From Kutzneria viridogrisea (GTDB taxonomy: Bacteria > Actinomycetota > Actinomycetes > Mycobacteriales > Pseudonocardiaceae), in the NCBI GenBank assembly GCA_014138725.1, contig JACJID010000002.1, positions 510,001 through 574,000 of the forward strand: DNA of 64,000 nucleotides, in the 5' to 3' direction. Each line of letters begins with the position of its first letter. Positions within the stretch are counted from its first letter, which is position 1. The notes beneath the pieces are model-generated. The model was not told the origin of the DNA. It worked only from the letters and a program-made list of their open reading frames with translations, and ran no database searches. Shown here one piece after another: positions 53,977 to 63,358 of this stretch. The position numbers and the translations under genes are program-made.

Positions 53977-54461
53977 GACTTGCCACCTCCGGGAGTTCCG
54001 GCCGCGCGGCGCAGGCCGTCGGTGCCGTTCTGCTCGGCGTCCAGGTAAACCTGGTGCGCCTGGGTGAGCTTGGCGAGGAACTCGGACACGAACCGCTGCG
54101 CCTCGCGGTTGTGCTTGAGGTAGGCCCGGCCCGAGTCGTTGGTGATCGTCGCGACGAAGCGGCTGACCGGTTCGTCGGCGGCGGGCCGCACGCTGCTCAT
54201 CGGCCGGGCGGCCCGCTCGGCCTGCTTCAGCTCGTGCAGCAGGTCCCGCCACTGCTTGATCACGGCCTGGAACTCGTCCTCGGTGAACGCGAAGCAGCCC
54301 ACGGGTTGCTCGGGCGCGGGCGCCACCACGTGGTCCGGCATCGGCGCGGGCTTCGGCGCTGCCTGCGGGTGCCCCGGGTAGCCGGGCATCGGCGCGGGCT
54401 TGGGTGCGGCCGGATAGCCGGGCATCGGCGCGGCCGGTGGCGCGTGACCGTCGTACTGCAT
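53970..54461 (-). CDS. Proline-rich helical protein, probable PE-like partner of the PPE-like protein
   Basis: A 163-residue protein. The first 50 residues are Pro/Ala-rich repeats of P(A/G)YP/APKPAPMP. The rest is helical and charged (EDEFQAVIKQWRDLLHELKQAERAAR; AYLKHNREAQRFVSEFLAKLTQAHQVYLDAEQ). By position it takes the place of a PE or WXG100 partner. The ATG has GAGAGGAAG upstream. Overlap with the next gene implies coupled translation. No signal motif is clear; the family is not recognised. Confidence 0.65.
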   Translation of the reverse strand: MQYDGHAPPAAPMPGYPAAPKPAPMPGYPGHPQAAPKPAPMPDHVVAPAPEQPVGCFAFTEDEFQAVIKQWRDLLHELKQAERAARPMSSVRPAADEPVSRFVATITNDSGRAYLKHNREAQRFVSEFLAKLTQAHQVYLDAEQNGTDGLRRAAGTPGGGKSC

Positions 54462-54570
54462 GCGCTGCTCGCTTCCTCTCCCCAGAACGCGAACCGATGC
54501 TAGCCACGAGGCAAGCGGGTTCAGCCCGGAAAAGAGGAGGTCAGCCCCTTGGGGCAGACGCGGGTCGGGC

Positions 54571-55233
54571 TCAGCTCCCGAGCAGTCCCAGCGCCTGCGG
54601 GATCGAGTCGGCCACCGGCACTCCGGCCTCCTCCAGCCTCGGCCGGTCCATCACCCCGGTGGACACCAGCACACACTGGGCGCCCGCCGCGGCGGCGGCC
54701 TCGGCGTCGTCCACCACGTCCCCGATCAACACGACCTCGGCCGGGTCCAGGGCCATCACGGACAGGTGCGCCGCGAGGTGCTCGGTCTTGGAGCCGCCCA
54801 TGTTCACCCCGCGCAGCCCGTCCACCCGGGTGAACAGCCCGTCCAGGCCCAGCTTGCCGACCAGCGGCACCAGTTCCTCGTGGAACCACATGGACAGCAG
54901 CGACTGCGTGCGACCGCTGTTCTGCCAGTCCCGCAACAGGTGCGGCACACCCAACGCGAGCCCGCACTCGTCCAGCCGCTCCCGGTACGCCTCGTGGTAC
55001 AGCACGTCGATGCGCGCCCAGTCCTCCGGCGCCAGCACACGCCCGAGCAGCCGCTCGTAGCAGGTGGTCAGCGGGCGGGTGAACGCCGCGCGCCAGGCGT
55101 CGATGGTCAGCGGGGCGCAGTCGAAGGCCGTCAGCACGGCGTTCACCGAGTGCACCACGGCCTCGTTGTCGTCGAGCAGGGTGCCGTTCCAGTCCCAGAC
55201 GACGTGTCTGGCGCGCACAGAGGTGTGATTCAC
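54571..55233 (-). CDS. HAD-family hydrolase
   Basis: A 220-residue phosphatase-like protein. Motif I is D14-W-N16-G-T (VVWDWNGTLLDD), motif II is in LLSMWF, the motif III lysine is in GGSKTEHL and motif IV is VLIGDVVDDAEAA. The usual second aspartate of motif I (DxD) is asparagine here, so catalysis may differ from classical phosphoglycolate phosphatases. GTG start. Divergent from the small secreted protein gene. Substrate unknown. Confidence 0.85.
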   Translation of the reverse strand: MNHTSVRARHVVWDWNGTLLDDNEAVVHSVNAVLTAFDCAPLTIDAWRAAFTRPLTTCYERLLGRVLAPEDWARIDVLYHEAYRERLDECGLALGVPHLLRDWQNSGRTQSLLSMWFHEELVPLVGKLGLDGLFTRVDGLRGVNMGGSKTEHLAAHLSVMALDPAEVVLIGDVVDDAEAAAAAGAQCVLVSTGVMDRPRLEEAGVPVADSIPQALGLLGS

Positions 55234-55358
55234 CCGGACAGCCTACGTAGCCGCGCGGCCCGGGGGCAGCGAGTTCCGCACGGGCAACCTCAAGATCGCC
55301 ATCCGCGTCAGCAGCGGTGGTGCGGGCCGGTCCGGCCCGCCGTCCAGGGAGGACACCG

Positions 55359-55757
55359 ATGAGAGCCCCGCACGCCGCGACCTGCCTTGCCCTGACCGCA
55401 GCGACCCTGCTCGCCGGTGGCGCCACCGCGCTGGCCGGTACCTCCGAGACCACATACACCATCACCGCCTGGCACGAGGTCAAGCAGCGGTCCTGCCCCA
55501 GCACCTCCTGCGGGGAGGTCGGCGAGATCCTCGCGGGCCAGGTCTGGCAGCGGGCGGTCTGCTGGACACACGGCGAGGAGATCACCGACGCGGGCATCAC
55601 CAACGACGTCTGGATCCAGGTCCGGCACGAGGACGGCGGCACCCAGTGGGCCAGTGCCGTCTACTTCACCGGCGACCAGTACGCGGGCCTGCCGGTGAGC
55701 GCCCGCTGCCCGGCCCGAACGGGCGGGAGGTCAACCCCTATCAACCCGTTGCCGTAA
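55359..55757 (+). CDS. Small secreted cysteine-containing SH3-like protein
   Basis: A 132-residue exported protein. The signal peptide ends around GATALAGT. The mature part has the cysteines of KQRSCPSTSCGEVGEI, VCWTHGEE and ARCPART, likely two disulfides. The strand pattern (VWQRAVCWTHGEEITDAG, VWIQVRHEDG) resembles bacterial SH3/peptidase-binding modules. GGGAGGA stands six bases upstream of the ATG. Function unknown. Confidence 0.75.
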   Translation: MRAPHAATCLALTAATLLAGGATALAGTSETTYTITAWHEVKQRSCPSTSCGEVGEILAGQVWQRAVCWTHGEEITDAGITNDVWIQVRHEDGGTQWASAVYFTGDQYAGLPVSARCPARTGGRSTPINPLP

Positions 55758-55847
55758 AACCCCTGTGTTCCCGGCGACTGTTCAAATCGGGCGAAAACCC
55801 GTGCTAGCGTCCGAAAAGGAATTCATCAACACCAGGGGGGTAGTCCG

Positions 55848-56177
55848 ATGAAACGCACGTCACTGGCCATCGCGCTCGGTTTGTCCGTCATGGCGCTGCC
55901 GGTCGTCGCGACGACGGCCACGGCGGCAACACCGTCGATCACCTGTGGAAACCAGTGGACGCAGCGGTCGGAGGGACCGGACGCGCGCGACTTCCAATGG
56001 GGCAACTGCGCCACTCACGCGACGAAGATCAAAGTCTATTCGCTGACCTACGGCGGGGTGTTCAAGAACCTCGTCCGCGAGCAGTGCGTCGCGGCGGGCG
56101 CGGTGGTCCCGCTCGGCAGCAGCACCAATTGGCGCGTGCTGGCCTACACCGGTGAGGACACCGCGACCGCCTGCTGA
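55848..56177 (+). CDS. Small secreted protein of unknown function
   Basis: A 109-residue exported protein. The signal peptide (MKRTSLAIALGLSVMALPVV, cleaved near TATA) is followed by an 82-residue domain with four cysteines (ITCGNQW, WGNCATHA, REQCVAAG and the C-terminal C). The GGGGGG/GTAG region precedes the ATG. It is convergent with the large LuxR gene, ending one base before that gene's stop. Not recognised. Confidence 0.75.
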   Translation: MKRTSLAIALGLSVMALPVVATTATAATPSITCGNQWTQRSEGPDARDFQWGNCATHATKIKVYSLTYGGVFKNLVREQCVAAGAVVPLGSSTNWRVLAYTGEDTATAC

Positions 56178-56178
56178 A

Positions 56179-59025
56179 TCAGCTCAGGACCTCCGCTCGC
56201 ACCTCCGAGCGCGAGCGGAGGTTGAGCTTGTGCAGCACTCGCGCGACGTGCTGTTCCACCGTTCTCGGCGACAGGAACAGCACGTCCGCGATCTCCTTGT
56301 TGGTCTGGCCGGTGGCCAGCAGCCGGGCCACGTCCCGCTCGCGGGGCGAGAGCTGGTCCCCGTAGCCGCGCCTGCCACGCCGGGAGGGCTTGCCCGAACC
56401 CCACATGCGCAGCAGGTGCCTGCACCGCGCCGCGTCCCGCGTGGCACCGAGCTGGTCGTAGGTGTCGGCCACCGAGGACAGCACCTCGATCTGGTCCTCG
56501 GCACTGGTCGCCGAGCACTCCAGCACCCAAGCCGCCGCGTAGGGCATGGGCAGCGCGGCGTAGGCGGCACTGGCCTCGCCCAGCCGTTCGACCGCCGACT
56601 GCCGATCACCGTGCGCGGCCAGCAGCAGGCCCTGGCCCGCCGCCAGCGCGGCCTGCGCGAGCGGGGCCTGCCGACCCGCCACGCCCAGCTCGAAGTCGGC
56701 CAGCACCTGCTCGGCGCTCTCCAGCCGCCCACCGCGCACGTACGCCTCCACCGCCACCGGCACCAGCTCGCACGCCCACACCCACACGCCCTTGCGCCTG
56801 GCCGCCGCCAGACCCCGATCGGCCTCGGCGCAGGCCTCCACCACGTCCTCCGCCGACAGCCGCATGCGCACCAAGGTCCCCGAGGCGCTCAGCACCACCG
56901 GCGCCGCCACGTCGGCCAGGCTCGGCACCCCGGTCGCCAGCAGGTGCTGCTCGGCCACCTCCCACTCCCCGCGCGCCGCCGCCAGCGAGCCCATCACCAG
57001 CGACAGCTCGGCGGCCACCGGCCCGACGTCCTGGTAGCTGTCCAGCAGCCTGCGGCACAGCTCGCTCAGCCCGCTCCAGTTGCCGGTCAGCCAGTCCAGC
57101 CGCAGCTGGGTGGACCGCGCGGTGCCCGCCACGAACAGCGCCCCGCAGTCCCCCGCCATGCGCAGACCCTGCTCCAGCAGGGCGGCCGCCCGCTCGTGGT
57201 AGCCGCACCAGCTCGCGCCGTCGGCCACGTTGCACCACAGCCGGGACAACTGGACCTGTTCGGCGGTGGTCGCCGCCACCGAGGTCAGCCGCTCGAACAG
57301 CCGCCAGCCCTCCTCGTCCCCCAGCTGCACCAGCGTGGCGATGCGGTCGGTCCGCAGGGCCAGCCGCTTCTCCGGGTCCTCCACCAGGTCCGCCAGCCTG
57401 CGGGCCCGCTCCATCCAGGGCAGGTGCCAGCTCAGCGGCAACTCCCCCTCCAGCGGCTGGGCCAGCACGCTGATGCCGTGCGCGGCGTGCTCGGGTTCCC
57501 CCGCCAGGTCCTTGATCGCGCGCTCCACCTCGGCCCTGCCCTCCTGCAGGGTCCCCGACCAGCGGATCAGCAGCAGCCCCAGGTTGAGCCGGATCCGCCC
57601 GCGCGCGGGCCGGGACAGCCTCGGGTCCACCAGGATCGCGCGCAGGGTGGTGGTCACCGCCCGGTGCAGCCCGCGCAGCGCGACCCGGCTCAGCTTCACC
57701 GCGAGCCGCTCCACGTCGGCGGTGTCCAGCGCCCCGCCGTCCAGAACCCGTTGCAGCACCTCGATCGCCACCGCCGTGTCCCCGACGGACTCGGCGTGGT
57801 CCGCGGCGGATTCGGCGTAGTCCAGCCATTCCTGGTAGTGCCCGGCCAGCTTCGCGTGCTCGGCCAGCCGCACCAGCGGGGCGGGCCGCACCCGGGACAG
57901 CGCCCGCATGGTCCTGCCGTGCAGCAGCTGCCGCTCCGGACCGTTGATCACCTCGTACACGGCCTGCCGCGCCAGGGAGTGCCGGAACCCGTAGTGGCCG
58001 GGCGGGTTCTCCCGCAGCACCCCGGCGGCCAGCAGCCGTTGCAGGGCGATGCTGAGCCGGTCGCCCCTGATCGCGGCCACCTCACCGATCAGCCGTGCCT
58101 CGCTCGGCGCGTCCAGCACGGCCACCGACTTGGCCACCCGCACGGCGGTACCCGGCAGCACGGCGAGCCGGTCGGCCACCGCCGCGCGCAGCGGCACCGG
58201 CACGTCCAGCCCGTCCAGGCTGTCCAGTTCCCCGTCGCCGACGGCCCGCAGCACCTCCTCCAGCACGAACGGGATGCCCGCGGTCAGCTCCACCAGCCGC
58301 CTGGCGAACTCGGTGCCCACCGGCGTGCCCAGGGTCCGGCTGGCCATGACGTGCACCTGCTCCTGGTCCAGCGCGCCCAGCCGCACCACGGTGGTGCCGA
58401 TCGCCCAGCCCCGCCTGGGCAGCGAACCCAGCGGCACCCGCCAGGGCAGTTCCTCGGGCCGGTAGGCCAGCACGAGTGAGAGCTGCTCAGGTATCCGGCA
58501 CAGCAGGAAGCGCAGCAGTTGCAGGGTCGCCTCGTCGGCCCAGTGCAGGTCGTCGATGACCAGCACGGTCGGCCCGCAGGAGGCCAGCAGCTCGCGCACC
58601 GCGCGGAACAGCTGGTGCCGCTCGGCCAGCGGATCACCCAGCGCGGGCGGCACCGGCGGCAGGTGGTGGGCGATCTCGGGCAGCAGCCCGCGCAGCGCGC
58701 CGACCACCGGGTTGAGCCCGAGCCGCGGCGGCGGGTGCAGCGCGGCCAGCGCGTCGAACACCGGCCCGTACGGAAAGGGCTCGCGCATCGGCTGGCACCC
58801 GCCGCTGAGCACGCGGCGCGCCGACAGTGCCGGGTGCGCCAGCAACTCGCTCACCAGTCGGGTCTTGCCGATTCCGGCCTCACCCTCGACCAGCACCACC
58901 GCGGGCGGGCACGCGAGGACGTCGAGCAGGGCACTCAGCTCGTCCTGACGGCCGATCAGCGGCGGCGGGGTGTTCCGCAGGGAGGAGGCTCCCGCCGTGG
59001 GCTCCACAACGCGCAGTGTAAGCAT
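56179..59025 (-). CDS. Large ATP-binding LuxR (LAL-type) transcriptional regulator
   Basis: A 948-residue regulator of the MalT/LAL class. An N-terminal AAA-like ATPase has the P-loop GEAGIGKT at 48-55 and Walker B VLVIDDLHWAD. A long central region of TPR-like helical repeats follows. The C-terminal LuxR helix-turn-helix is QLSPRERDVARLLATGQTNKEIADVLFLSPRTVEQHVARV, about residues 885-945. The ATG at 59025 gives the full ATPase domain. Such proteins often activate secondary metabolism or extracellular enzyme genes; the divergent secreted proteases are the closest candidate targets. Confidence 0.92.
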   Translation of the reverse strand: MLTLRVVEPTAGASSLRNTPPPLIGRQDELSALLDVLACPPAVVLVEGEAGIGKTRLVSELLAHPALSARRVLSGGCQPMREPFPYGPVFDALAALHPPPRLGLNPVVGALRGLLPEIAHHLPPVPPALGDPLAERHQLFRAVRELLASCGPTVLVIDDLHWADEATLQLLRFLLCRIPEQLSLVLAYRPEELPWRVPLGSLPRRGWAIGTTVVRLGALDQEQVHVMASRTLGTPVGTEFARRLVELTAGIPFVLEEVLRAVGDGELDSLDGLDVPVPLRAAVADRLAVLPGTAVRVAKSVAVLDAPSEARLIGEVAAIRGDRLSIALQRLLAAGVLRENPPGHYGFRHSLARQAVYEVINGPERQLLHGRTMRALSRVRPAPLVRLAEHAKLAGHYQEWLDYAESAADHAESVGDTAVAIEVLQRVLDGGALDTADVERLAVKLSRVALRGLHRAVTTTLRAILVDPRLSRPARGRIRLNLGLLLIRWSGTLQEGRAEVERAIKDLAGEPEHAAHGISVLAQPLEGELPLSWHLPWMERARRLADLVEDPEKRLALRTDRIATLVQLGDEEGWRLFERLTSVAATTAEQVQLSRLWCNVADGASWCGYHERAAALLEQGLRMAGDCGALFVAGTARSTQLRLDWLTGNWSGLSELCRRLLDSYQDVGPVAAELSLVMGSLAAARGEWEVAEQHLLATGVPSLADVAAPVVLSASGTLVRMRLSAEDVVEACAEADRGLAAARRKGVWVWACELVPVAVEAYVRGGRLESAEQVLADFELGVAGRQAPLAQAALAAGQGLLLAAHGDRQSAVERLGEASAAYAALPMPYAAAWVLECSATSAEDQIEVLSSVADTYDQLGATRDAARCRHLLRMWGSGKPSRRGRRGYGDQLSPRERDVARLLATGQTNKEIADVLFLSPRTVEQHVARVLHKLNLRSRSEVRAEVLS

Positions 59026-59171
59026 CCTTAAGCATTAGGTAAACGTCGTAAGTCGACGGAAGCGCGCTGTGAACGCCGCCCGTAGCTCTACGTAGCGATG
59101 CCCGGATTGTTCCGTACGCCCCTCCGGCCCAAGAGTGCAAGCAGCACGCCCTGCCCCGGAGAGGACCCAGC
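59026..59171. promoter_or_regulatory. Divergent promoter region between the LAL regulator and the secreted protease
   Basis: Contains CGTCG-N5-CGACG (59044-59058) and a CTACGTAG self-complementary octamer near 59089. Either could be the site bound by the LAL protein. No promoter boxes are assigned. Confidence 0.4.
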
Positions 59172-60233
59172 ATGTCGAAGACACCAGTGGTCGCCGCCCT
59201 TGTGGTAACCGCCCTGCTCGCCCCCGTCGTGGCCGCACAGGCGGCGACCCCCGCCTTCCGCGGTGGCGAGAAGGCCTCGGTGAAGGACTACCCGTTCATC
59301 ATCGCCGGAGAACGCGAAGGCGGTACCCGGCCCCAGGGCCAGACCTGCACCGGCTCGGTGGTCGCGCCCCGCAAGATCCTCATCGCCGCGCACTGCAAGG
59401 CCGCCGAGGGCGAGAAGTCCTTCGTGTACGGCCTGGACGACCTCAACGCCAGCGGTGGCTTCCGCACCAAGGTGGTCGACTACAAGACCCACCCGAAGTA
59501 CGTCAACTTCGACCAGGGCTACGACGTGGCCGTGGTGACCACCGCGGACGACATCCCGGTGCCCGGCGGGGCCTACGCCAAGGTGGCCACCTCAGCCGAC
59601 ACCGAGCTGAACAAGCCCGGCAAGACCGGGCTCGGCCTGGGCTACGGCAAGAAGGACGTGGACGACTCCGCCAAGGACGTCACCCTGGAGAAGGCCAGCC
59701 TGCCCATCGTGGACCCGAGCACCTGCACCGGGGTCGGCAACGGGGTGCAGGCCGCGACGATGATCTGCGCGGGCTACTCCGACGGGCACGTGTCGATCCT
59801 GCCCGGGGACAGCGGCGGCCCGCTGGTGGTGGACGGCAAGATCGTCGGCGTGGCCTCGTGGAGCCGCAGCGACTTCTTCTGGTACAGCATCTACGGTCGG
59901 CTCAACAACGACATGGGCGACTGGGTCAAGCAGCAGATCGACGGCGGCGACCCCACCGGCACGCCCAGTGCCAGCTTCACCGCCCAGTGCCAGAGCACCT
60001 GCAAGTTCGACGGCAGCGCCTCCTCCGCGGACGGCGCCACGATCAGCTCCTACGCGTGGGACTTCGGTGACGGGCAGACCGGGACCGGTGTGAGCACCAC
60101 TCACACCTATCCCGCGCGCTCCGGCACGTACTCCGCCACCCTGAAGGTGACCACGGACAAGGGCAAGACCGACTCCATGAGCAGGAAGATCACCTGCTTC
60201 GGGTTCGGCAGCCAGCCGCTCTGCTTCGCCTGA
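59172..60233 (+). CDS. Secreted trypsin-like protease with C-terminal PKD domain
   Basis: A 353-residue preproenzyme. The signal peptide (1-24) ends VAAQAA. The S1 triad is H74 (IAAHC), D118 (GYDVAVV) and S214 (GDSGGP), and N-x-D substrate-pocket residues are present. A PKD-type beta-sandwich covers about 258-345 (FDGSASSADGATISSYAWDFGDGQTGTGVSTTHTY) and probably aids adhesion to substrate. GAGAGGAC precedes the ATG. Twelve bases separate it from the S53 protease gene, forming an operon. Confidence 0.92.
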   Translation: MSKTPVVAALVVTALLAPVVAAQAATPAFRGGEKASVKDYPFIIAGEREGGTRPQGQTCTGSVVAPRKILIAAHCKAAEGEKSFVYGLDDLNASGGFRTKVVDYKTHPKYVNFDQGYDVAVVTTADDIPVPGGAYAKVATSADTELNKPGKTGLGLGYGKKDVDDSAKDVTLEKASLPIVDPSTCTGVGNGVQAATMICAGYSDGHVSILPGDSGGPLVVDGKIVGVASWSRSDFFWYSIYGRLNNDMGDWVKQQIDGGDPTGTPSASFTAQCQSTCKFDGSASSADGATISSYAWDFGDGQTGTGVSTTHTYPARSGTYSATLKVTTDKGKTDSMSRKITCFGFGSQPLCFA

Positions 60234-60245
60234 GGAGGAGCCGCC

Positions 60246-61394
60246 ATGCCAGCCAGGTACGCCACGCTGACAGCCACGATCACCGTGCTGTCACTGACCA
60301 CCGGGCTGGCCCCGGCCGCGGCCGTGCAGCAGTCGGACTGCACGGCCGCGGCCCACGGGCACGCCACCTGCCAGGCCGTGACCACCCCCGGCCCCACGGC
60401 AGCGCCGCACGGACTCACCCCCGCCGACCTGCGGGCCGCCTACCAGCTGCCCGAGGGCGGGGCGGGGGTCACGGTGGCGGTGGTGGACGCGGGCGGCAAC
60501 GCACGCGCCGAATCGGACCTGGCCACCTACCGCAGGCAGTTCGGCCTGCCCGCCTGCGGCACCGCCGACGGCTGCCTGCGCATCGTCGACCAGCGCGGCG
60601 GCACCGCCCTGCCCGCCCCGGTACCCGGCGGCTGGCCCATGGAGATCTCACTGGACCTCGACGCCGTGTCGGCCGCCTGCCCGCGGTGCCACCTGCTGCT
60701 GGTCGAGGCGGACACCAGCGCCGACACCGACCTGTACGCCGCCGAGGACACCGCCCTGCGACTGGGCGCCCGGCTGATCTCCAACAGCTGGCTTTCCGAC
60801 GTGCCGGACAAGCCCGCCGAGATCGACAAGCACTTCGCCTACTCCGGCGTGCTCTTCGCCTTCGCCACCGGCGACGAGGGCTACCGCCAGCCCGGCAACT
60901 ACCCGGCCAGCTCCCCCTACACACTCGCCGTCGGCGGCACCACGCTGCGCCGAACCCCCAGCGGCTGGGCGGAGTCGGCCTGGTCCGGGGCCGGTTCGGG
61001 CTGTGCCACCGGCGGCCCGGCCCCCGCCTGGCAGACCGCCCTCACCTCGGCCTGCGGGGGCCTGCGGACCAGTTCGGACGTGTCGGCCGTCGGCGACCCC
61101 GCCACCGGGCTCGCCGTCTACAACACCGCCACGGCGCACGGCTGGCAGGTCGTCGGCGGCACCAGCCTGTCCACCCCGCTGGTCACCGCCATGTACACCC
61201 TGGCGGGCGGCGTGCCCCCGGCCACCGAGCGGCCCGCCGCGTACCCGTACCGGCACCCGGGCGCGCTCACCGATGTCACCAGCGGCAGCAACGGCGGTTG
61301 TGGTGCGCCGCTGTGCCAGGCAGGTCCCGGCTGGGACGGCCCCACCGGGCTGGGCAGCCCGCTGGGCAAGGGGGTCACCGCCTTCACCCCGTGA
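60246..61394 (+). CDS. Secreted sedolisin (S53)-type peptidase
   Basis: A 382-residue acidic serine-carboxyl peptidase. The signal peptide ends AAAVQQ. Catalytic residues are E133 and D137 (PMEISLDLDAV), D210 in the ATGDEG oxyanion loop and S307 (GGTSLSTP). A propeptide of the usual length is largely missing: the subtilisin-like core begins by residue 55, so activation may differ from long S53 enzymes. GAGGAG precedes the ATG. Likely hydrolyses extracellular protein together with the preceding protease. Confidence 0.88.
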   Translation: MPARYATLTATITVLSLTTGLAPAAAVQQSDCTAAAHGHATCQAVTTPGPTAAPHGLTPADLRAAYQLPEGGAGVTVAVVDAGGNARAESDLATYRRQFGLPACGTADGCLRIVDQRGGTALPAPVPGGWPMEISLDLDAVSAACPRCHLLLVEADTSADTDLYAAEDTALRLGARLISNSWLSDVPDKPAEIDKHFAYSGVLFAFATGDEGYRQPGNYPASSPYTLAVGGTTLRRTPSGWAESAWSGAGSGCATGGPAPAWQTALTSACGGLRTSSDVSAVGDPATGLAVYNTATAHGWQVVGGTSLSTPLVTAMYTLAGGVPPATERPAAYPYRHPGALTDVTSGSNGGCGAPLCQAGPGWDGPTGLGSPLGKGVTAFTP

Positions 61395-61412
61395 GGCTCG
61401 GTCGAACTCCGC

Positions 61413-61937
61413 TCAGTCGAACTCCGCTGCCCCGTCCGCGCCGCCGAGTTCCTCGCGCACCACCCGGATCGCCAGGCCCTCGGAGTAGCCCTTGCGGGCC
61501 AGCACCCCGACCAGCCTGCGCAGCTTGGTGGTCTCGTCCACCGAACCCAGGGAGCCCATGCGCTTGCGCACCAGTTCCCTGGCCCGCTCCCGCTCGTCCT
61601 CCTCGTCCACCGCCGAGGCGGCCTCCGCCGCCACCGAGTCGGCGACGCCCTTGCGCCGCAGCTCCGCGACCAGCGCCCGGCGGGACAGCCCGCGATGGGT
61701 GTGCCGCGAGCGCACCCACTCCTCGGCGAAGGCCGCGTCGTCGAGCAGGCCGGCCCGGTCGAGGCGGCCGAGCACCAGCTCGGCCACCTCCTCGGGGATC
61801 TCCCGCTTCGTCATGGCCTGGCGCAGTTCCTCGCGGGACCTGGCGCGCACGGTCAACTGCCGCACGCACAGGTCCTGCGCCTTGCGCACCAGGTCGACGC
61901 CCTTCTCAGGTGGCAGCTCGGCCGGGTCCTCGATCAC
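61413..61937 (-). CDS. recX: Recombination regulator RecX
   Basis: A 174-residue inhibitor of RecA filaments built from tandem three-helix repeats (AQDLCVRQLTVRARSREELRQAM, VAELVLGRLDRAGLLDDAAFAEEWV, LVGVLARKGYSEGLAIRVVREEL). GTG start seven bases after the recA stop, so it is co-transcribed. The end is convergent with the S53 gene 18 bp away. Confidence 0.93.
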   Translation of the reverse strand: MIEDPAELPPEKGVDLVRKAQDLCVRQLTVRARSREELRQAMTKREIPEEVAELVLGRLDRAGLLDDAAFAEEWVRSRHTHRGLSRRALVAELRRKGVADSVAAEAASAVDEEDERERARELVRKRMGSLGSVDETTKLRRLVGVLARKGYSEGLAIRVVREELGGADGAAEFD

Positions 61938-61944
61938 GAGCCGC

Positions 61945-62988
61945 TCAGAAGTCGACCGGGGCGGGAGCAGCGGCGTCGGCGTCCACTTGCGCGCCGATAC
62001 CCATCTTCTCCTGGATCTTCTTCTCCACCTCGTTGGCCACGTCCGGGTTCTCCAGCAGGAAGCGGCGGGCGTTCTCCTTGCCCTGGCCCAACTGGTCGCC
62101 GTCGTAGGTGTACCAGGCGCCGGACTTGCGCAGGATGCCCTGCTCCACGCCCATGTCGATGAGCGAGCCCTCACGGCTGATGCCGTGGCCGTAGAGGATG
62201 TCGAACTCGGCCTGCTTGAACGGCGGGGCGACCTTGTTCTTCACGACCTTGACACGGGTCCGGTTGCCCACCGCGTCCCCGCTGTCCTTCAGGGTCTCGA
62301 TGCGGCGCACGTCCAGCCGGACCGAGGCGTAGAACTTCAGCGCCTTGCCACCTGTCGTGGTCTCCGGCGAGCCGAACATGACGCCGATCTTCTCGCGCAG
62401 CTGGTTGATGAAGATGGCGGTGGTGCCGGAGTTGTTCAGGGCGCTGGTCATCTTGCGCAGGGCCTGGCTCATCAGGCGGGCCTGCAGACCAACGTGGTTG
62501 TCGCCCATCTCGCCCTCGATCTCGGCGCGGGGCACCAGGGCGGCCACCGAGTCGATCACCAGGATGTCCAGCGCGCCCGAGCGCACCAGCATGTCGGCGA
62601 TCTCCAGGGCCTGCTCACCGGTGTCCGGCTGGGAGACCAGCAGCGCGTCGGTGTCCACCCCGAGCGCCTTGGCGTAGTCGGGGTCCAGCGCGTGCTCGGC
62701 GTCGACGAAGGCGGCGATGCCGCCCGCGCGCTGGGCGTTGGCCACCGCGTGCAGGGCGACCGTGGTCTTACCGGAGGACTCCGGGCCGTACACCTCGATG
62801 ATGCGGCCGCGGGGCAGGCCGCCGATGCCCAGCGCGACGTCGAGCGCGATGGAGCCGGTCGGGATCACCTTGATCGGCTCGCGGCGCTCCTCGCCGAGGC
62901 GCATCACCGAGCCCTTGCCGAAGTTCTTGTCGATCTGGGCCAGGGCCAGTTCGAGTGCCTTGTCCTTGTCCGGTGCTGCTGGTGCCAT
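61945..62988 (-). CDS. recA: Recombinase RecA
   Basis: A 347-residue DNA recombinase and co-protease for LexA. Walker A is GPESSGKTT at residues 68-76, with Walker [13 protein letters not shown] and the L2 loop residues [11 protein letters not shown]. No intein is present, unlike some mycobacteria. The ATG is preceded by GGTGGACTT. A perfect SOS box (CGAACacctGTTCG) lies 133 bases upstream. First gene of the recA-recX operon. Confidence 0.98.
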   Translation of the reverse strand: MAPAAPDKDKALELALAQIDKNFGKGSVMRLGEERREPIKVIPTGSIALDVALGIGGLPRGRIIEVYGPESSGKTTVALHAVANAQRAGGIAAFVDAEHALDPDYAKALGVDTDALLVSQPDTGEQALEIADMLVRSGALDILVIDSVAALVPRAEIEGEMGDNHVGLQARLMSQALRKMTSALNNSGTTAIFINQLREKIGVMFGSPETTTGGKALKFYASVRLDVRRIETLKDSGDAVGNRTRVKVVKNKVAPPFKQAEFDILYGHGISREGSLIDMGVEQGILRKSGAWYTYDGDQLGQGKENARRFLLENPDVANEVEKKIQEKMGIGAQVDADAAAPAPVDF

Positions 62989-63120
62989 GGGAAGTCCACC
63001 TCGGTTGTCTGTCTGGCCGGCCCTGGGAGGAGCTGGTGCCCCGGCCGCCGTGGGTTGTCGGGACCGACGCTACGGGGAGGGTCTGACAAGTGGCGGCGAG
63101 CCGAGGGGCCCCAGGCTAGC

Positions 63121-63134
63121 CGAACACCTGTTCG
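63121..63134 (-). promoter_or_regulatory. LexA (SOS) box of recA
   Basis: CGAACacctGTTCG matches the actinobacterial SOS consensus exactly and lies between the DUF3046 gene and recA. Confidence 0.9.
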
Positions 63135-63163
63135 AGTGCGAAACCGACACGCCGCACCCGGGT

Positions 63164-63358
63164 TCAGCGGCGCTCGGCGGGCACGTCGAAGGCGTCACAG
63201 ACGGCCTGCCACACCCTCTTGGCGTCCAGCCCGGCCTCCAGCGCCTCGTCGGCGGTGCGGCCGCCCAGCGCGGCGAACACGTGGTCGCGCGCGAGCATCT
63301 CGGACCTGACCTCGCCGAACTCCTCAGCCATGCGGCGGCGGAACACAGTCATGCGCAT
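63164..63358 (-). CDS. DUF3046 protein (Rv2738c-like)
   Basis: A 64-residue helical protein (MRMTVFRRRMAEEFGEVRSE...AKRVWQAVCDAFDVPAERR). Its place just upstream of recA is conserved in Actinobacteria. Function unknown. It is expected to be transcribed with or next to recA; the SOS box lies in the gap downstream. Confidence 0.85.
   Translation of the reverse strand: MRMTVFRRRMAEEFGEVRSEMLARDHVFAALGGRTADEALEAGLDAKRVWQAVCDAFDVPAERR

Noticed and set aside
61945-62988. Intein in recA
   Set aside because: The RecA frame is continuous and of normal length.
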